Numbered from the stretch's first letter, positions 17,055 to 25,495 are shown. The stretch: 64,000 bases of DNA from Paraburkholderia mimosarum LMG 23256 = NBRC 106338 (GCF_000739815.1 NZ_BBJJ01000001.1:411023-475022), one strand, 5' to 3'. Notes: generated by a model from the letters alone, not told the origin. A program made the numbers and translations.

Positions 17055-17476
17055 AATCCACGCTTTTTGCTGCCGGCTTCTGTGCTGGCTGCACGGCCCT
17101 GTCCGCGTACATCAACCTTGCCCATCGCAGTACGTCTTCTGCGCTAGTTCAGCTCGATTGGCTCATCAAATTGCATATTGGCACTGCAGCGCTTGGCGCG
17201 ATGTTGTTTGCGTTTTTCGTCGTTGGTACGCCAGCCGCTCTGCGCGGGCCGGTGTCGGCATCGAGTTACGGAGTTGGCATGGTGCCGCGCGTTGGCGCAG
17301 TTCGTTTTTTTATCCCAGGAAATGGCGCCTTTTTCTCGGCCACGCGAATCGTTCAAATATTAGGCGTCATCGTCTGCCTGATGATTCAGTTCATTTACGT
17401 CGCGCCGTTGGGTGACGATGCACGGGGAGACACGGCGCGCCCCGTCAAGATGCTGGGGAAGCCGCTCACCGCGTGA
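17042..17476 (+). CDS. Small membrane protein, possible immunity protein
   Basis: 144 residues with about three membrane segments: residues 8-24, 42-62 (IGTAALGAMLFAFFVV) and 103-121 (IVQILGVIVCLMIQFIYVA). It sits in the orphan array and overlaps a possible toxin tail, so it may protect against a membrane-active or membrane-docking toxin. No family was recognised and no catalytic motif is seen. Base composition is lower in GC than the catabolic genes of this window, as for the whole array. An unrelated small membrane protein carried along in the array is the alternative. Confidence 0.5.
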   Translation: MANLKSTLFAAGFCAGCTALSAYINLAHRSTSSALVQLDWLIKLHIGTAALGAMLFAFFVVGTPAALRGPVSASSYGVGMVPRVGAVRFFIPGNGAFFSATRIVQILGVIVCLMIQFIYVAPLGDDARGDTARPVKMLGKPLTA

Positions 17477-17479
17477 GAT

Positions 17480-17715
17480 AGTGACCGGGTCGTTAAAGGG
17501 GGGCGCCGCGTAGCGGGTGAGGTTGGCACGGCTCTCAGTTTCTTACTTCGTGAGAGCAATCGACCCAGCTGGTGCGCCGCTCCATCAGGGGTAGCAAGTG
17601 GTACCCGTGGCGTTTGCGACAGCGATGGGTGCAGCGCGGTTGGAACAACTGCTGAAGCGCAGACAACCGGGAACGGCGCGCTGCTTGCTGGGACCTCACG
17701 TCTTCAGCGGCGGCA
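17480..17715 (+). pseudogene. Decayed copy of the adhesin pre-toxin region
   Basis: Translation with two frames matches the adhesin around residues 2480-2620. In one frame AIDPAGAPLHQG, a stop, and VAFATAMGAA align with AIDPSGADLNQG and the AAFATLTGGSAA of the intact protein. After a frameshift, TTAEAQTTGNGALLAG aligns with ATAEAQTTGNGVPLTG. The part 17480-17530 (TGSLKGGAA) matches TGDGCGGGA. Stops and a frameshift show that it is not expressed. It is the right end of an old adhesin duplication, or the scar left when toxin ends were inserted between two copies. Confidence 0.75.
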
Positions 17716-17734
17716 GTCGGGGTAGGGCATTGCT

Positions 17735-17764
17735 CCGAAGTTGGTTGGTCTGTTGCTGAGATGA
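17735..17764 (+). pseudogene. Scar of an immunity gene 3' end
   Basis: The ten codons before TGA 17762 read PKLVGLLLR and match AKLVGLLP at the end of the immunity gene at 16133-16399, with 15 consecutive identical bases (TGGTTGGTCTGTTGC). This indicates that an immunity-gene end was duplicated along with the array. Confidence 0.5.
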
Positions 17765-17895
17765 TCGGTGATGATGTCCGCGCTCTCGTCTTTGCTGTTC
17801 GATGGACGCGGATTGTTTGGCTGCGATGGCTTCACGACCAACGAAGCCGGGTTCAGCGGGTGTGATTGGGAAAAGCGGCGCTGGTGAAATAAAGA
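17765..17895 (+). promoter_or_regulatory. Upstream region of the second TPS exoprotein gene
   Basis: 130 bases between the array scars and the next gene. No clear promoter or operator can be identified; a weak GAATGAGC context precedes the start at 17896. The second exoprotein may be transcribed from here or by readthrough. Confidence 0.25.
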
Positions 17896-19968
17896 ATGAG
17901 CATAACTAAAAGCATGGATACGACGTATGCCGGGGATGGGCCAGTTCTGTTGCGAGCGCTATGTATCGGGATTGCACTCGCGTCACCAATTCCAGGCGCT
18001 TATGCCGCCGGGATCGTCGCCGATGGCAGCACCGCGACGAGCGTTTCGACGACCGCGAATGGCCATCAGACCGTCGCCATCGCGCCTGCCGTCGGCGGTG
18101 TGTCGAACAACACCTACCGCTCGTTCAACGTCACGACTGCGGGCGCGGATTTGAACAATGCGGGCATCAACGCGCGCACCATCGTCAACCAGGTCACCAG
18201 CACGAATCCCTCGCTGATCCAGGGGGCCATCAACGTCCTTGGCCCTCGCGCGAACGTGATCCTTGCGAACCCGAACGGCGTCACCGTCGACGGTGGCTCC
18301 TTCGTGAACGCGGGGCATGTCGTCCTGTCGACGGGCCAGGTGAGCTTCAACGATATTACGCTCGCGCCGGGCCAGATTCAGCGCAACGTCGTGCTAACCA
18401 CGAGCGGCGGCGCGATCACTATCGGCCCGGGTGGTCTCACGGGCAACCTCATCAACCTCGATCTCGTCTCGAAGCAACTCGCCGTAAGCGGCCCGGTTAC
18501 AAACGGCTATTCGAGTTCGACTGGCGGCATCCGCGCGATCACGGGTAGCAGCACGACGACGTGGGATACGGGCCTCTCGCCGTCTGATAACGGCCACGAC
18601 TGGCTGATCAGCCAGACCTCGCCGGGCGCGCAACAATCCGGCTACGCGATCGATATCACGGAGGCAGGCGGACTGACTGCGGGACGCGTGCAGCTTATCG
18701 TCACCGATCAGGGCGCGGGTGTGCGCAGTGCCGGCACGCTCTACGCCACGGCGGGTGATGCGGTCGTGCAGGCCAATGGCGATATCACGGTCGCGGGCGG
18801 CAAGGTGACCGCCGCCAATGACGTGACGATGACTACGCCCGGCGCTGTGTCGGTCCACGGCGCAGCGGTTTCGGCGAGTCATGACGTAGACGTCAGTGCA
18901 GGCAGCATTGCCGTGTCTGACGCGTCTGCCGGGCCTTCGACCGTCGCAGCAGGCAACGCCGTGACGCTCGCCGCGACGGGCGACATCACCAACACCGGCA
19001 GCCTCATCCAGTCGGGTTATGTGCAGCCGGACGGATCGCTCACAGGCGGCGACCTGACACTCAACGCGGGCGGCAGCATCACGAACCGCTCGGACGCAGC
19101 GAACCTTGGCATCCTGTTCGCCGTGAATGGTGCAGCGGCGCTAACCGCTCCAGGCGACATTACCAACGAGAACGCGCGAATCCTCGCGAACGGCGCGATG
19201 ACGCTCGCCGCACAGGGCGACGTAGACAACATCATCGACCATTCCGTCGGTGTCAACAGCGGCACGCCGGTAGCGTACTCATACGAGGGCGGACGCTTCC
19301 TGTTCTTCCAGCACAGGTCGAGTGGCTTCAACGTCGACTACGGCACCATCAATGAGCCGGACCAGCTTGCGCTGATCGCGTCGACCACCGGGCCGATGTC
19401 GATCAGCGGACGCAACGTCACGAATTCGGGTGGCATCATCCAATCGAATGACGGCGACATCAAGATCAATGCAACGGGTGTGTTCACCAATGCCGCGGTG
19501 TTCGCCGGACAGGCGAGCTACTCGCGGAGCTGCTTCGTCTTCTGCCACGGCAGCGCGTCGAGCAACGTGACGCCCTACGGCGGCTCGATCCTCTCGGGTG
19601 GCGACATGACCATCAAGGCGGGTACGAGCGCGTCGGATATCGGCGGCAACGTCTATGCGCACGGGAACCTCACGGTCGACGCGCCGCTTTCCTATGCCAC
19701 AGGCGTGACGGGTTACTCGTCCATCAACCAGAGCCGCGGCTTCAAGGCATTCTTCGGCTCGACCTGGGCACAGCTCATCGCGATGGATATCGGAGGGGGC
19801 TTTACGGCGGACGGCCTCGTGACGCTCACGGGCGACGCCATCATCAACGGCGGTTATATCTCGGGTGGGCAGGGAGTCAACGGTAACGTGACGACGCTGC
19901 GCGCGCCGTCGAGGACGCCGGTGCAGATCGGCCAGCACCTCGGGCTGACGACATGGTTGTGGTTCTGA
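17896..19968 (+). CDS. Second, short TPS exoprotein (haemagglutinin N-terminal domain protein)
   Basis: 690 residues. An ordinary signal peptide (hydrophobic ALCIGIALASPIPGAYA, cleavage near AYAAG) replaces the extended signal region of the large adhesin. A TPS secretion domain follows with NPNG at residues 125-128, then about 450 residues of degenerate beta-helix repeats. There is no pre-toxin region, toxin end or obvious anchor; the sequence stops at LGLTTWLWF, three residues beyond which the transporter gene begins. A segment with paired cysteines (SCFVFCHG) near residue 540 is unusual for the repeats. It probably uses the adjacent TpsB. It may be a separate short adhesin or a structural partner of the large one. 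Confidence 0.9.
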   Translation: MSITKSMDTTYAGDGPVLLRALCIGIALASPIPGAYAAGIVADGSTATSVSTTANGHQTVAIAPAVGGVSNNTYRSFNVTTAGADLNNAGINARTIVNQVTSTNPSLIQGAINVLGPRANVILANPNGVTVDGGSFVNAGHVVLSTGQVSFNDITLAPGQIQRNVVLTTSGGAITIGPGGLTGNLINLDLVSKQLAVSGPVTNGYSSSTGGIRAITGSSTTTWDTGLSPSDNGHDWLISQTSPGAQQSGYAIDITEAGGLTAGRVQLIVTDQGAGVRSAGTLYATAGDAVVQANGDITVAGGKVTAANDVTMTTPGAVSVHGAAVSASHDVDVSAGSIAVSDASAGPSTVAAGNAVTLAATGDITNTGSLIQSGYVQPDGSLTGGDLTLNAGGSITNRSDAANLGILFAVNGAAALTAPGDITNENARILANGAMTLAAQGDVDNIIDHSVGVNSGTPVAYSYEGGRFLFFQHRSSGFNVDYGTINEPDQLALIASTTGPMSISGRNVTNSGGIIQSNDGDIKINATGVFTNAAVFAGQASYSRSCFVFCHGSASSNVTPYGGSILSGGDMTIKAGTSASDIGGNVYAHGNLTVDAPLSYATGVTGYSSINQSRGFKAFFGSTWAQLIAMDIGGGFTADGLVTLTGDAIINGGYISGGQGVNGNVTTLRAPSRTPVQIGQHLGLTTWLWF

Positions 19969-19970
19969 CG

Positions 19971-21785
19971 ATGCAGACGAAGATTAGCCTGAGGCTCGCC
20001 GCCCTCCCTGCGGCGATCGCCGTCGTAACGAACGTCTGCGCACAGACTCCGCCTCCTCCACCTCCTGTTGCACCACCTGCCGCGCCGCGTCCGGTACAGG
20101 ACCCCGGGCAGCAACTGATCGACCAGCAGCGCGAGGCCACACGCCAGCGGCAGCTTGCCGAGCCGCCCGCACAGATCAGCGTCGCCCCGCAGGGCGGCGG
20201 CACGGCGCTGAACATCCCGCTGGACACGCCGGTCGACCAGATTCCCGAACCCGGGCCGACCTTCCGCGTCCGCCAGATCGTGCTGACAGGACCCGGTGGC
20301 CAGCCCCTCGTGCGCACGGTCGTTTCCCAGTCGACGCTCGACGCGATCACGGCAGCGTTTACCGGTCACGATATCGGCTCGCACCGCCTTAACGTGCTGC
20401 TGCAGCGACTCACGAATGCCTACGTATCCGTAGGGTACGTCACGACGCGCGCGGTGCTGGGACCGCAGAACATCGGCGCGGGCGTGCTGACGGTTGTGAT
20501 CCAGATGGGGCGTATCGAAGACTTCATGGTCAATGGCAAACCCATCCATCGCCTCGCGACGAACGAGCCATCCTCCGGGGGCGGGTGGCTTACCGACGCG
20601 GGCTACCAGAACGCGTTCCCGTCCGGCCCGGGCGATCCGTTGCGGCTGTCCGACATCGATCAGGGCGTGGCGCAGATCAACCGCCTGCGACGCAACCAGG
20701 CCAGCGTTCAGGTCCTGCCGGGGCAGACGGTGGGCGATTCTGTGGTCGCGATCAGCAATCAACCCGGCGACCGCACGTACTACACGCTGGGCGTGGATAA
20801 CTATGGCGCTCAATCGACAGGCGTGACGCGATACCGTGCTGGCGTCGAGGCCGACAACCTGATCGGCCTGCAGGAGTCGCTGAGCCTGAACTATATCGAC
20901 AGTATCGAGAGCAACGCACTCGTCGGCTCGTTCGCGATTCCGTGGGGCCGTCATACCTTCAGCTACACGCTCTCGGACTCCGAGTACCAGCAGGTGATCG
21001 GCACGACCGCCCTCGAGTACGGACGCACGCTGAGCCACATCTTCGGGTGGAACTACCAGCTTGGGCGCACGCAGTCGGACCTGACCGCGCTCGACGCGAC
21101 GCTCACGTGGAGACGCACGGACCGTGAGATCAACAACATCGATCTCAATCCACAGCGCGAGGCGGTGCTGCGCGTGGGCGGCAACTGGCTGCACCGCTTC
21201 ATGCTCAACGAGGCGCCCGGCAACTTCACCCTCGACGCAGGTCTCTCGCAGGGTCTGCCGTGGTTCGGCGCGGACCACGATGGGCCGGATTTCCCGCGTG
21301 ACTCTGCGCATGCGCAGTTCACGAAGTTCGACGCGACGGCGACGTGGACCGTACCGCTGCCCAAGCTCGGGCGCGTGGCGATCGCCTATCGTGGTGCGCT
21401 GGGCGGCCAGTACACGAATGTGGCGCTTTACGGCAACGACCAGCTTTATCTCGGCGGCATGGACACGATCCGGGGCTTCCGTTCGGGCGACATCGCGGGC
21501 GACCGGGGCTTTTACTCGCGCAACGAACTCGCATGGGTGAACGTGCCGGTGTGGCACGACGGGCGCATTGAGCCCTACGTGTTTCTCGACGCGGGCAAGG
21601 CAGACCTCATCGCGGTGCCGGGCTTTTCGACGCTAGCGGGCGTGGGAGCGGGCCTGCGTGCGCAATGGCAGTGGCGCCACCAGCAGTTCTCGGGCGAGGC
21701 GATGGTGGGGCGGCAACTGGCCAGGCCTGCGGCCATTGGCCCGAAGTCGACGCTCGCGCTCGGCACCATCAACTGGTCTTTCTAG
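19971..21785 (+). CDS. TpsB outer-membrane transporter (ShlB/FhaC/CdiB family)
   Basis: 604 residues. A signal peptide ends near VCAQ, followed by a Pro-rich linker and a region with charged residues typical of the plug helix. Two POTRA domains (about 80-240) begin with FRVRQIVLTGPGGQPL. The 16-stranded barrel follows, with the loop-6 motif IRGFRSGDIAGDRG starting at residue 500 (the family VRGY motif) and a C-terminal strand ending in Phe (LALGTINWSF), as required for BamA recognition. Length is typical of the family. The ATG lies two bases after the stop of the short exoprotein, so the two are coupled. It should secrete one or both exoproteins of the locus; no second TpsB is present. Confidence 0.95.
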   Translation: MQTKISLRLAALPAAIAVVTNVCAQTPPPPPPVAPPAAPRPVQDPGQQLIDQQREATRQRQLAEPPAQISVAPQGGGTALNIPLDTPVDQIPEPGPTFRVRQIVLTGPGGQPLVRTVVSQSTLDAITAAFTGHDIGSHRLNVLLQRLTNAYVSVGYVTTRAVLGPQNIGAGVLTVVIQMGRIEDFMVNGKPIHRLATNEPSSGGGWLTDAGYQNAFPSGPGDPLRLSDIDQGVAQINRLRRNQASVQVLPGQTVGDSVVAISNQPGDRTYYTLGVDNYGAQSTGVTRYRAGVEADNLIGLQESLSLNYIDSIESNALVGSFAIPWGRHTFSYTLSDSEYQQVIGTTALEYGRTLSHIFGWNYQLGRTQSDLTALDATLTWRRTDREINNIDLNPQREAVLRVGGNWLHRFMLNEAPGNFTLDAGLSQGLPWFGADHDGPDFPRDSAHAQFTKFDATATWTVPLPKLGRVAIAYRGALGGQYTNVALYGNDQLYLGGMDTIRGFRSGDIAGDRGFYSRNELAWVNVPVWHDGRIEPYVFLDAGKADLIAVPGFSTLAGVGAGLRAQWQWRHQQFSGEAMVGRQLARPAAIGPKSTLALGTINWSF

Positions 21786-21813
21786 GCGGACTTTTTTCCC
21801 AAAGGTGTACCAA

Positions 21814-22692
21814 ATGTTCCAGATCAATACCCTGATTCGCGCTGCGTGCGTAACGGCTTTTGCTTCGGTGGCGCTCGGTGCGCTCGCACCGTCGTTTGTG
21901 TATGCAGCCGACGCACCCGCTTTGAGCCTGCCAGCGGGTGCGGTGGCCATCGTCAATGGCGTAACGGTGGCGCAGAGCCAGCTCGACGCCGCTGTGCGTG
22001 AGGTGACGGCGAAGACCGGACAGCCCGACACGGCGCAACTACGCCAGACGCTCACAAACGGACTCGTGGCGCGCGAAGTTCTGCGCCAGAGCGCGGAGAA
22101 GGCGCACTACGACCAGAAGCCGGAAGTGCAGCAGGCAGCAGTGGACGCGAAAATCGGGACCGAAATCCAGCTGTATCTGAAGGACAACATTCATCCCGAG
22201 CCGGTGACGGACGACCAGGTGAAGGCACGCTATGACGCCATTGTCGCGTCGCTCGGCAAGGATGAGTTCAAGACGCGCATCATCTCCGTGACGGATGAAG
22301 CGACGGCGAAAGCGGTCCTTGGCAAGGTCAAGTCGGGCGGTGCGTTCGATGCGCTGGCGAGGCAGTACAGCATTGCACCGACCAAGGCGAACGGCGGTGA
22401 GATGCCATGGGTGAGCTATCCCGTCCCGGCGACCGAGGGCAAGACACAGGGGCTGCCGCTCGTGCTGGCGCAGACGATCGCCAAACTGCCAGTGGGCGGG
22501 ATGACGCCGCAGCCAGTTCAGGTCGGCAACGTGTGGGTGATCGTGAAGCTCGATGCGAAGCGCGCGATGCAACTGCCGGCGTTCGATCAGGCGAAGGGGG
22601 CCATGCGCCAGCAGCTTGAAGCGCTCGCGCTGCAGAAGGCTGCGGCGCAGTTCACCGCGAACCAGCTCAAGACCGCGAACATTCAGCAGTAA
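21814..22692 (+). CDS. Periplasmic parvulin-type peptidyl-prolyl isomerase
   Basis: 292 residues with a signal peptide (cleavage near VYAAD), a SurA_N/PrsA-like chaperone region (residues 40-145, IVNGVTVAQSQLDAAV) and a PpiC rotamase domain. The rotamase part has FKTRIISVTDEATAKAVLGK and the canonical FDALARQYSIAPTKANGGEM segment. It lies 28 bases after tpsB and ends the TPS operon. Foldases of this class keep unfolded exoproteins secretion-competent in the periplasm or help insert barrel proteins. A dedicated chaperone for the large adhesin is likely from context. Dedicated parvulins are uncommon in described TPS operons. Confidence 0.9.
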   Translation: MFQINTLIRAACVTAFASVALGALAPSFVYAADAPALSLPAGAVAIVNGVTVAQSQLDAAVREVTAKTGQPDTAQLRQTLTNGLVAREVLRQSAEKAHYDQKPEVQQAAVDAKIGTEIQLYLKDNIHPEPVTDDQVKARYDAIVASLGKDEFKTRIISVTDEATAKAVLGKVKSGGAFDALARQYSIAPTKANGGEMPWVSYPVPATEGKTQGLPLVLAQTIAKLPVGGMTPQPVQVGNVWVIVKLDAKRAMQLPAFDQAKGAMRQQLEALALQKAAAQFTANQLKTANIQQ

Positions 22693-22970
22693 CGTCGAAG
22701 CTGCCACCAACGCTGGGTCTGCGTACTGCGTGTGCGCGCCTGTCCGATGACAAACGGGCGCTGCTCGCACGGCTCGTGAGTCTTGGCGTCTCGGATCGCG
22801 CGTTCATCGCGGCACTGGCGATCGTGCAGATCATGCGCTTCGATACGGACTCCCGGCTGCGGGTCCGGCCAATCGCCTACGGGCACGCTGAAGTGCGGAC
22901 CAACCATAGAGCTGGAGGGAAAACTTCGGTGGTCGGGGAAATGTTGTGTAATGAACTCGACGCGGTAGTT
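22693..22970 (+). other. Gene-poor stretch with a possible coding fragment
   Basis: No intact gene. A plus-strand frame at about 22739-22920 reads SDDKRALLARLVSLGVSDRA and then FIAALAIVQIMRFDTDSRLR, which looks protein-like but has no start, no recognised family and no continuation. It may be the remnant of a lost gene. Confidence 0.3.
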
Positions 22971-23264
22971 TCACTGTATGACAGCTTCGTTCAACGCTCT
23001 GCGGGCGGAGATGAGAGCGAGCGTCTGATCCTGATAGAACGGAAGGTATGTAAGGTAGTCCGTTTCAGCCGCTTCGATCAACGCCGTTAGCTCGGTTCGC
23101 AATGCACCAACGTCAGCCTCTTTCCTGGACTCGTTGAGAATCTTTCGTGTCCCATCCGGCGTATCAAGTTGCCGCGCGTAGAGAGGGCTCATTTCGAGTC
23201 TCGCCAAGAAATTCTCGACACGATTCCGGCGCGCTCCGGTCCTCAGCTCGCACGCGAGCGCCAA
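22971..23264 (-). CDS. Small protein of unknown function, possibly truncated
   Basis: About 97 codons open on the minus strand, ending ETDYLTYLPFYQDQTLALIS and ARRALNEAVIQ. The amino-acid composition is natural (helical, acidic, mid-size) rather than the Arg/Ala-rich pattern of antisense shadows here. The only start at the 5' end is TTG at 23264; an internal ATG lies at 23189. There is no ribosome-binding site at either. The frame stays open upstream to about 23298, into the 3' end of the next gene. It may be the C-terminal part of a gene truncated by rearrangement at the edge of the TPS locus. No family recognised. Confidence 0.4.
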   Translation of the reverse strand: MALACELRTGARRNRVENFLARLEMSPLYARQLDTPDGTRKILNESRKEADVGALRTELTALIEAAETDYLTYLPFYQDQTLALISARRALNEAVIQ

Positions 23265-23284
23265 GCCGGATCGCGATCCGGCTT
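23263..23284. terminator. Perfect 22-bp palindrome at the 3' end of the Ldh-family gene
   Basis: AAGCCGGATCG followed by CGATCCGGCTT, touching the stop codon of the leftward Ldh-family gene. It is likely to act as a transcription terminator or mRNA end stabiliser. No strong T tract follows on either strand. Confidence 0.5.
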
Positions 23285-24321
23285 CAGTCGAGCAGTTTCA
23301 GCACATCGTCGTATAGCGCGCGCGGCACCTTCACGCCTTCGCGTTCGCTGCGCTCGCGCGCCTCGAACCGGCGCTGCGACGGCAGGCGCGCGCCCTGCGC
23401 GGTAATCGCGGCGAACAGCCGCTCCGCGCGCGCCTGGCCGGCTTCGTAGCCGTCGCCTCCGAAGCGGCGCGGATCGATGGCGATGACGAGTTCGCCGTGA
23501 CAGGGGCTCGCGCCCGCGCCCTCGTCGAAGGCTTGCGACTCCATGCTCGTGAGGTCGCCGATCAGCGCGCCCGCGAGCAGTTCGATCATCGCCGCGAGCG
23601 CCGAGCCCTTGTGGCCTCCGAACGTCTGCATCGCGCCGTCCAGCGCGGCGCGCGCATCGGTGGTCGGCTGGCCGTCGCTGTCGAGCGCCCAATGCGGCGG
23701 AATGGGCTTGCCCTCGCGCGCGTGCAGTTCGATGTCGCCGCGCGCGATCGCGCTCGTCGCGAAGTCGAATACGAAGGGCAGGCGCCCCTCGCGCGGCCAC
23801 GCGAACGCAAGCGGATTCGTGCCGAACACGCCGCGCGTGCCGCCCGCCGGCGCGACCCAGCTATGGCTCGGGTTCATCGCGATGCCCACGAGCCCTTGCG
23901 CCGCGATGGCTTCGACCTCGGGCCACAGCGCCGAAAAATGAAAGCAGCGGTTGATGGCCATCGCCGCGATGCCCTGGCTGCGCGCTTTCTGCGCGAGCAC
24001 GGGAAGCCCGGTTTCGAAGGCGAGGAGGGAGAAGCCGTAATGCGCGTCCACGGTGAGCACGCCGGGCGCGATATCGCGCAGCGTGGGCTCTACGCGCGCC
24101 TCGACCTTGCCGCTCTTGAGCGAGCGCGCGCAGACGAGCAGGCGATAGATGCCGTGCGAATGACATTCGTCGCGCTGGCCCTGGGTGATGACGCGCGCGA
24201 TCGCATCGGCATGCGCCTCGGACATGCCGTGCCGCAACAGAACGTTGCGCGAGAGCGCGAAGACTTCGTCGAGCGTGAGGACGACCTGTGCCGGTGCGTC
24301 GTTCGTGGCGGTAGTGGACAT
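23284..24321 (-). CDS. Ldh/MDH2-family NAD(P)H-dependent imine or ketoacid reductase
   Basis: 345 residues matching the malate/L-lactate dehydrogenase type-2 family. The N-terminal helical part contains HADAIARVITQGQRDECHSH, then the catalytic-region GIYRLLVC, and the nucleotide-binding loop NPLAFAWPREG. The segment TFGGHKGSALAAMIELLAG is diagnostic. Members include DpkA, which reduces delta-1-pyrroline-2-carboxylate or piperideine-2-carboxylate. Beside a hydroxyproline cluster this would fit the reduction of pyrroline-2-carboxylate formed from 3-hydroxyproline, giving L-proline. ATG 24321 is chosen; a longer frame would start with TTG. A hairpin separates it from the deaminase gene upstream. 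The substrate is inferred. Confidence 0.85.
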   Translation of the reverse strand: MSTTATNDAPAQVVLTLDEVFALSRNVLLRHGMSEAHADAIARVITQGQRDECHSHGIYRLLVCARSLKSGKVEARVEPTLRDIAPGVLTVDAHYGFSLLAFETGLPVLAQKARSQGIAAMAINRCFHFSALWPEVEAIAAQGLVGIAMNPSHSWVAPAGGTRGVFGTNPLAFAWPREGRLPFVFDFATSAIARGDIELHAREGKPIPPHWALDSDGQPTTDARAALDGAMQTFGGHKGSALAAMIELLAGALIGDLTSMESQAFDEGAGASPCHGELVIAIDPRRFGGDGYEAGQARAERLFAAITAQGARLPSQRRFEARERSEREGVKVPRALYDDVLKLLD

Positions 24322-24340
24322 GGCATCCGTGTGAAAAGAC

Positions 24341-24365
24341 AAACCGGGCCTGTGCGGCCCGGTTT
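24341..24365 (-). terminator. Hairpin between the deaminase and Ldh-family genes
   Basis: AAACCGGGCC at 24341-24350 pairs with GGCCCGGTTT at 24356-24365 across a 5-base loop; on the minus strand the hairpin is followed by TGTCTTTTC. It may attenuate transcription from the deaminase gene into the reductase gene. Confidence 0.6.
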
Positions 24366-24400
24366 CGATGAAGCGAAGAAGGATCGGGAGAACGGTGCGG

Positions 24401-25315
24401 TCAGAGTCCGACGTCCGGCAGGGCGGGGCGCGTGGCCAGCGCCTTCTCGACGACGGCCTTCACATGTGCGAGCGCCTCGCCTTCGAGCGCCAGGCGCGGG
24501 GGGCGCGTGACGGCGCTGCCGCGGCCCACCAGTTCCTCGCACAGCTTGATGCACTGCACGAGGTCGGGGCGCGCGTCGAGATGCAGCAGCGGCATGAACC
24601 AGCGATAGAGCGCGAGCGCTTCGTCGAAGCGCTTTTGCTTCGCGAGACGGAAGAGCGTTTCGCCCTCCCTGGGGAACACGTTCGACATGCCCGAGACCCA
24701 GCCTTGCGCGCCCACGGCCACGCTTTCGACCACCACGTCGTCGAGGCCCGCGAACAGCACGAAGCGGTCGCCCACGGCGTTGCGCAGATCGATGAAGCGG
24801 CTCGTGTCGCCCGAAGAATCCTTGAAGCAGACGATATTTTCGCAATCCTGAAGAGCGATAAGGATGTCGGGCGTGACATCGTTCTTGTAGATCGGCGGAT
24901 TGTTGTAGACCATCACGGGCACGTCGGTGCTCGAAGCCACGGCGCGAAAATGCGCGGCCGTCTCGTGCGGCTTCGCGGAATAGACGAGCGCTGGCATGAC
25001 CATCACGCCGTCCACGCCCACGCGCGCCGCTTCCTTCACGGTCTGGCGCGCGAATTCGGTGGTGAATTCGGCGATACCCGCGATCACCGGCACCTTGCCG
25101 CCGGCGGCGTCGCGCGCGGCTTCGATCACCGCGATCTTTTCGTGCGTCGCGAGCGAAGTGTTCTCGCCGACGGTGCCGCACACCACGAGCCCCGACACGC
25201 CGTCCTTCACGAGGTTGCTCACCACCCGGTGCGTCGCGTCGATGTCGACCGAGAAGTCCGCCTTGAACTGCGTGCTGACGGCGGGGAACACCCCGCTCCA
25301 CTGGATAGCGCTCAC
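24401..25315 (-). CDS. lhpC: DapA-family aldolase/deaminase, probable pyrroline-4-hydroxy-2-carboxylate deaminase
   Basis: 304 residues of the dihydrodipicolinate synthase/N-acetylneuraminate lyase TIM-barrel family. The catalytic Tyr137 (VMVYNNPP) and Schiff-base Lys165 (VCFKDSSGD) are present, with CGTVGENTSL in place of the DapA GTTGE motif. In proteobacterial hydroxyproline pathways this family member deaminates and dehydrates delta-1-pyrroline-4-hydroxy-2-carboxylate to 2-oxoglutarate semialdehyde. The epimerase and D-hydroxyproline dehydrogenase genes nearby on the same strand support this over lysine biosynthesis. The start ATG is close after an ACTCACTC-rich leader. An aldehyde dehydrogenase to finish the pathway is not found in the window. 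Confidence 0.85.
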   Translation of the reverse strand: MSAIQWSGVFPAVSTQFKADFSVDIDATHRVVSNLVKDGVSGLVVCGTVGENTSLATHEKIAVIEAARDAAGGKVPVIAGIAEFTTEFARQTVKEAARVGVDGVMVMPALVYSAKPHETAAHFRAVASSTDVPVMVYNNPPIYKNDVTPDILIALQDCENIVCFKDSSGDTSRFIDLRNAVGDRFVLFAGLDDVVVESVAVGAQGWVSGMSNVFPREGETLFRLAKQKRFDEALALYRWFMPLLHLDARPDLVQCIKLCEELVGRGSAVTRPPRLALEGEALAHVKAVVEKALATRPALPDVGL

Positions 25316-25495
25316 TGTGACTCACTCCTTGAATGCGTAGCGGCTCGCGCCGGTACCTGTTGAATATGAGTGGAGTATCGCTGTCCAGATCGTTTGACGC
25401 TTGGGGCCTTTCGCTTCTCAGGAAGACGAAATCTGCATAGTCCGCTGCTTGACTTCTTCCACGGCGGGAAAACCCTGGGTGCGCCGCCGCGACGC

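Noticed and set aside
23263..23284. Palindrome considered as an attachment site or inverted repeat of an insertion element
   Set aside because: Only one copy, no transposase and no target duplication; its place at a stop codon fits a terminator.
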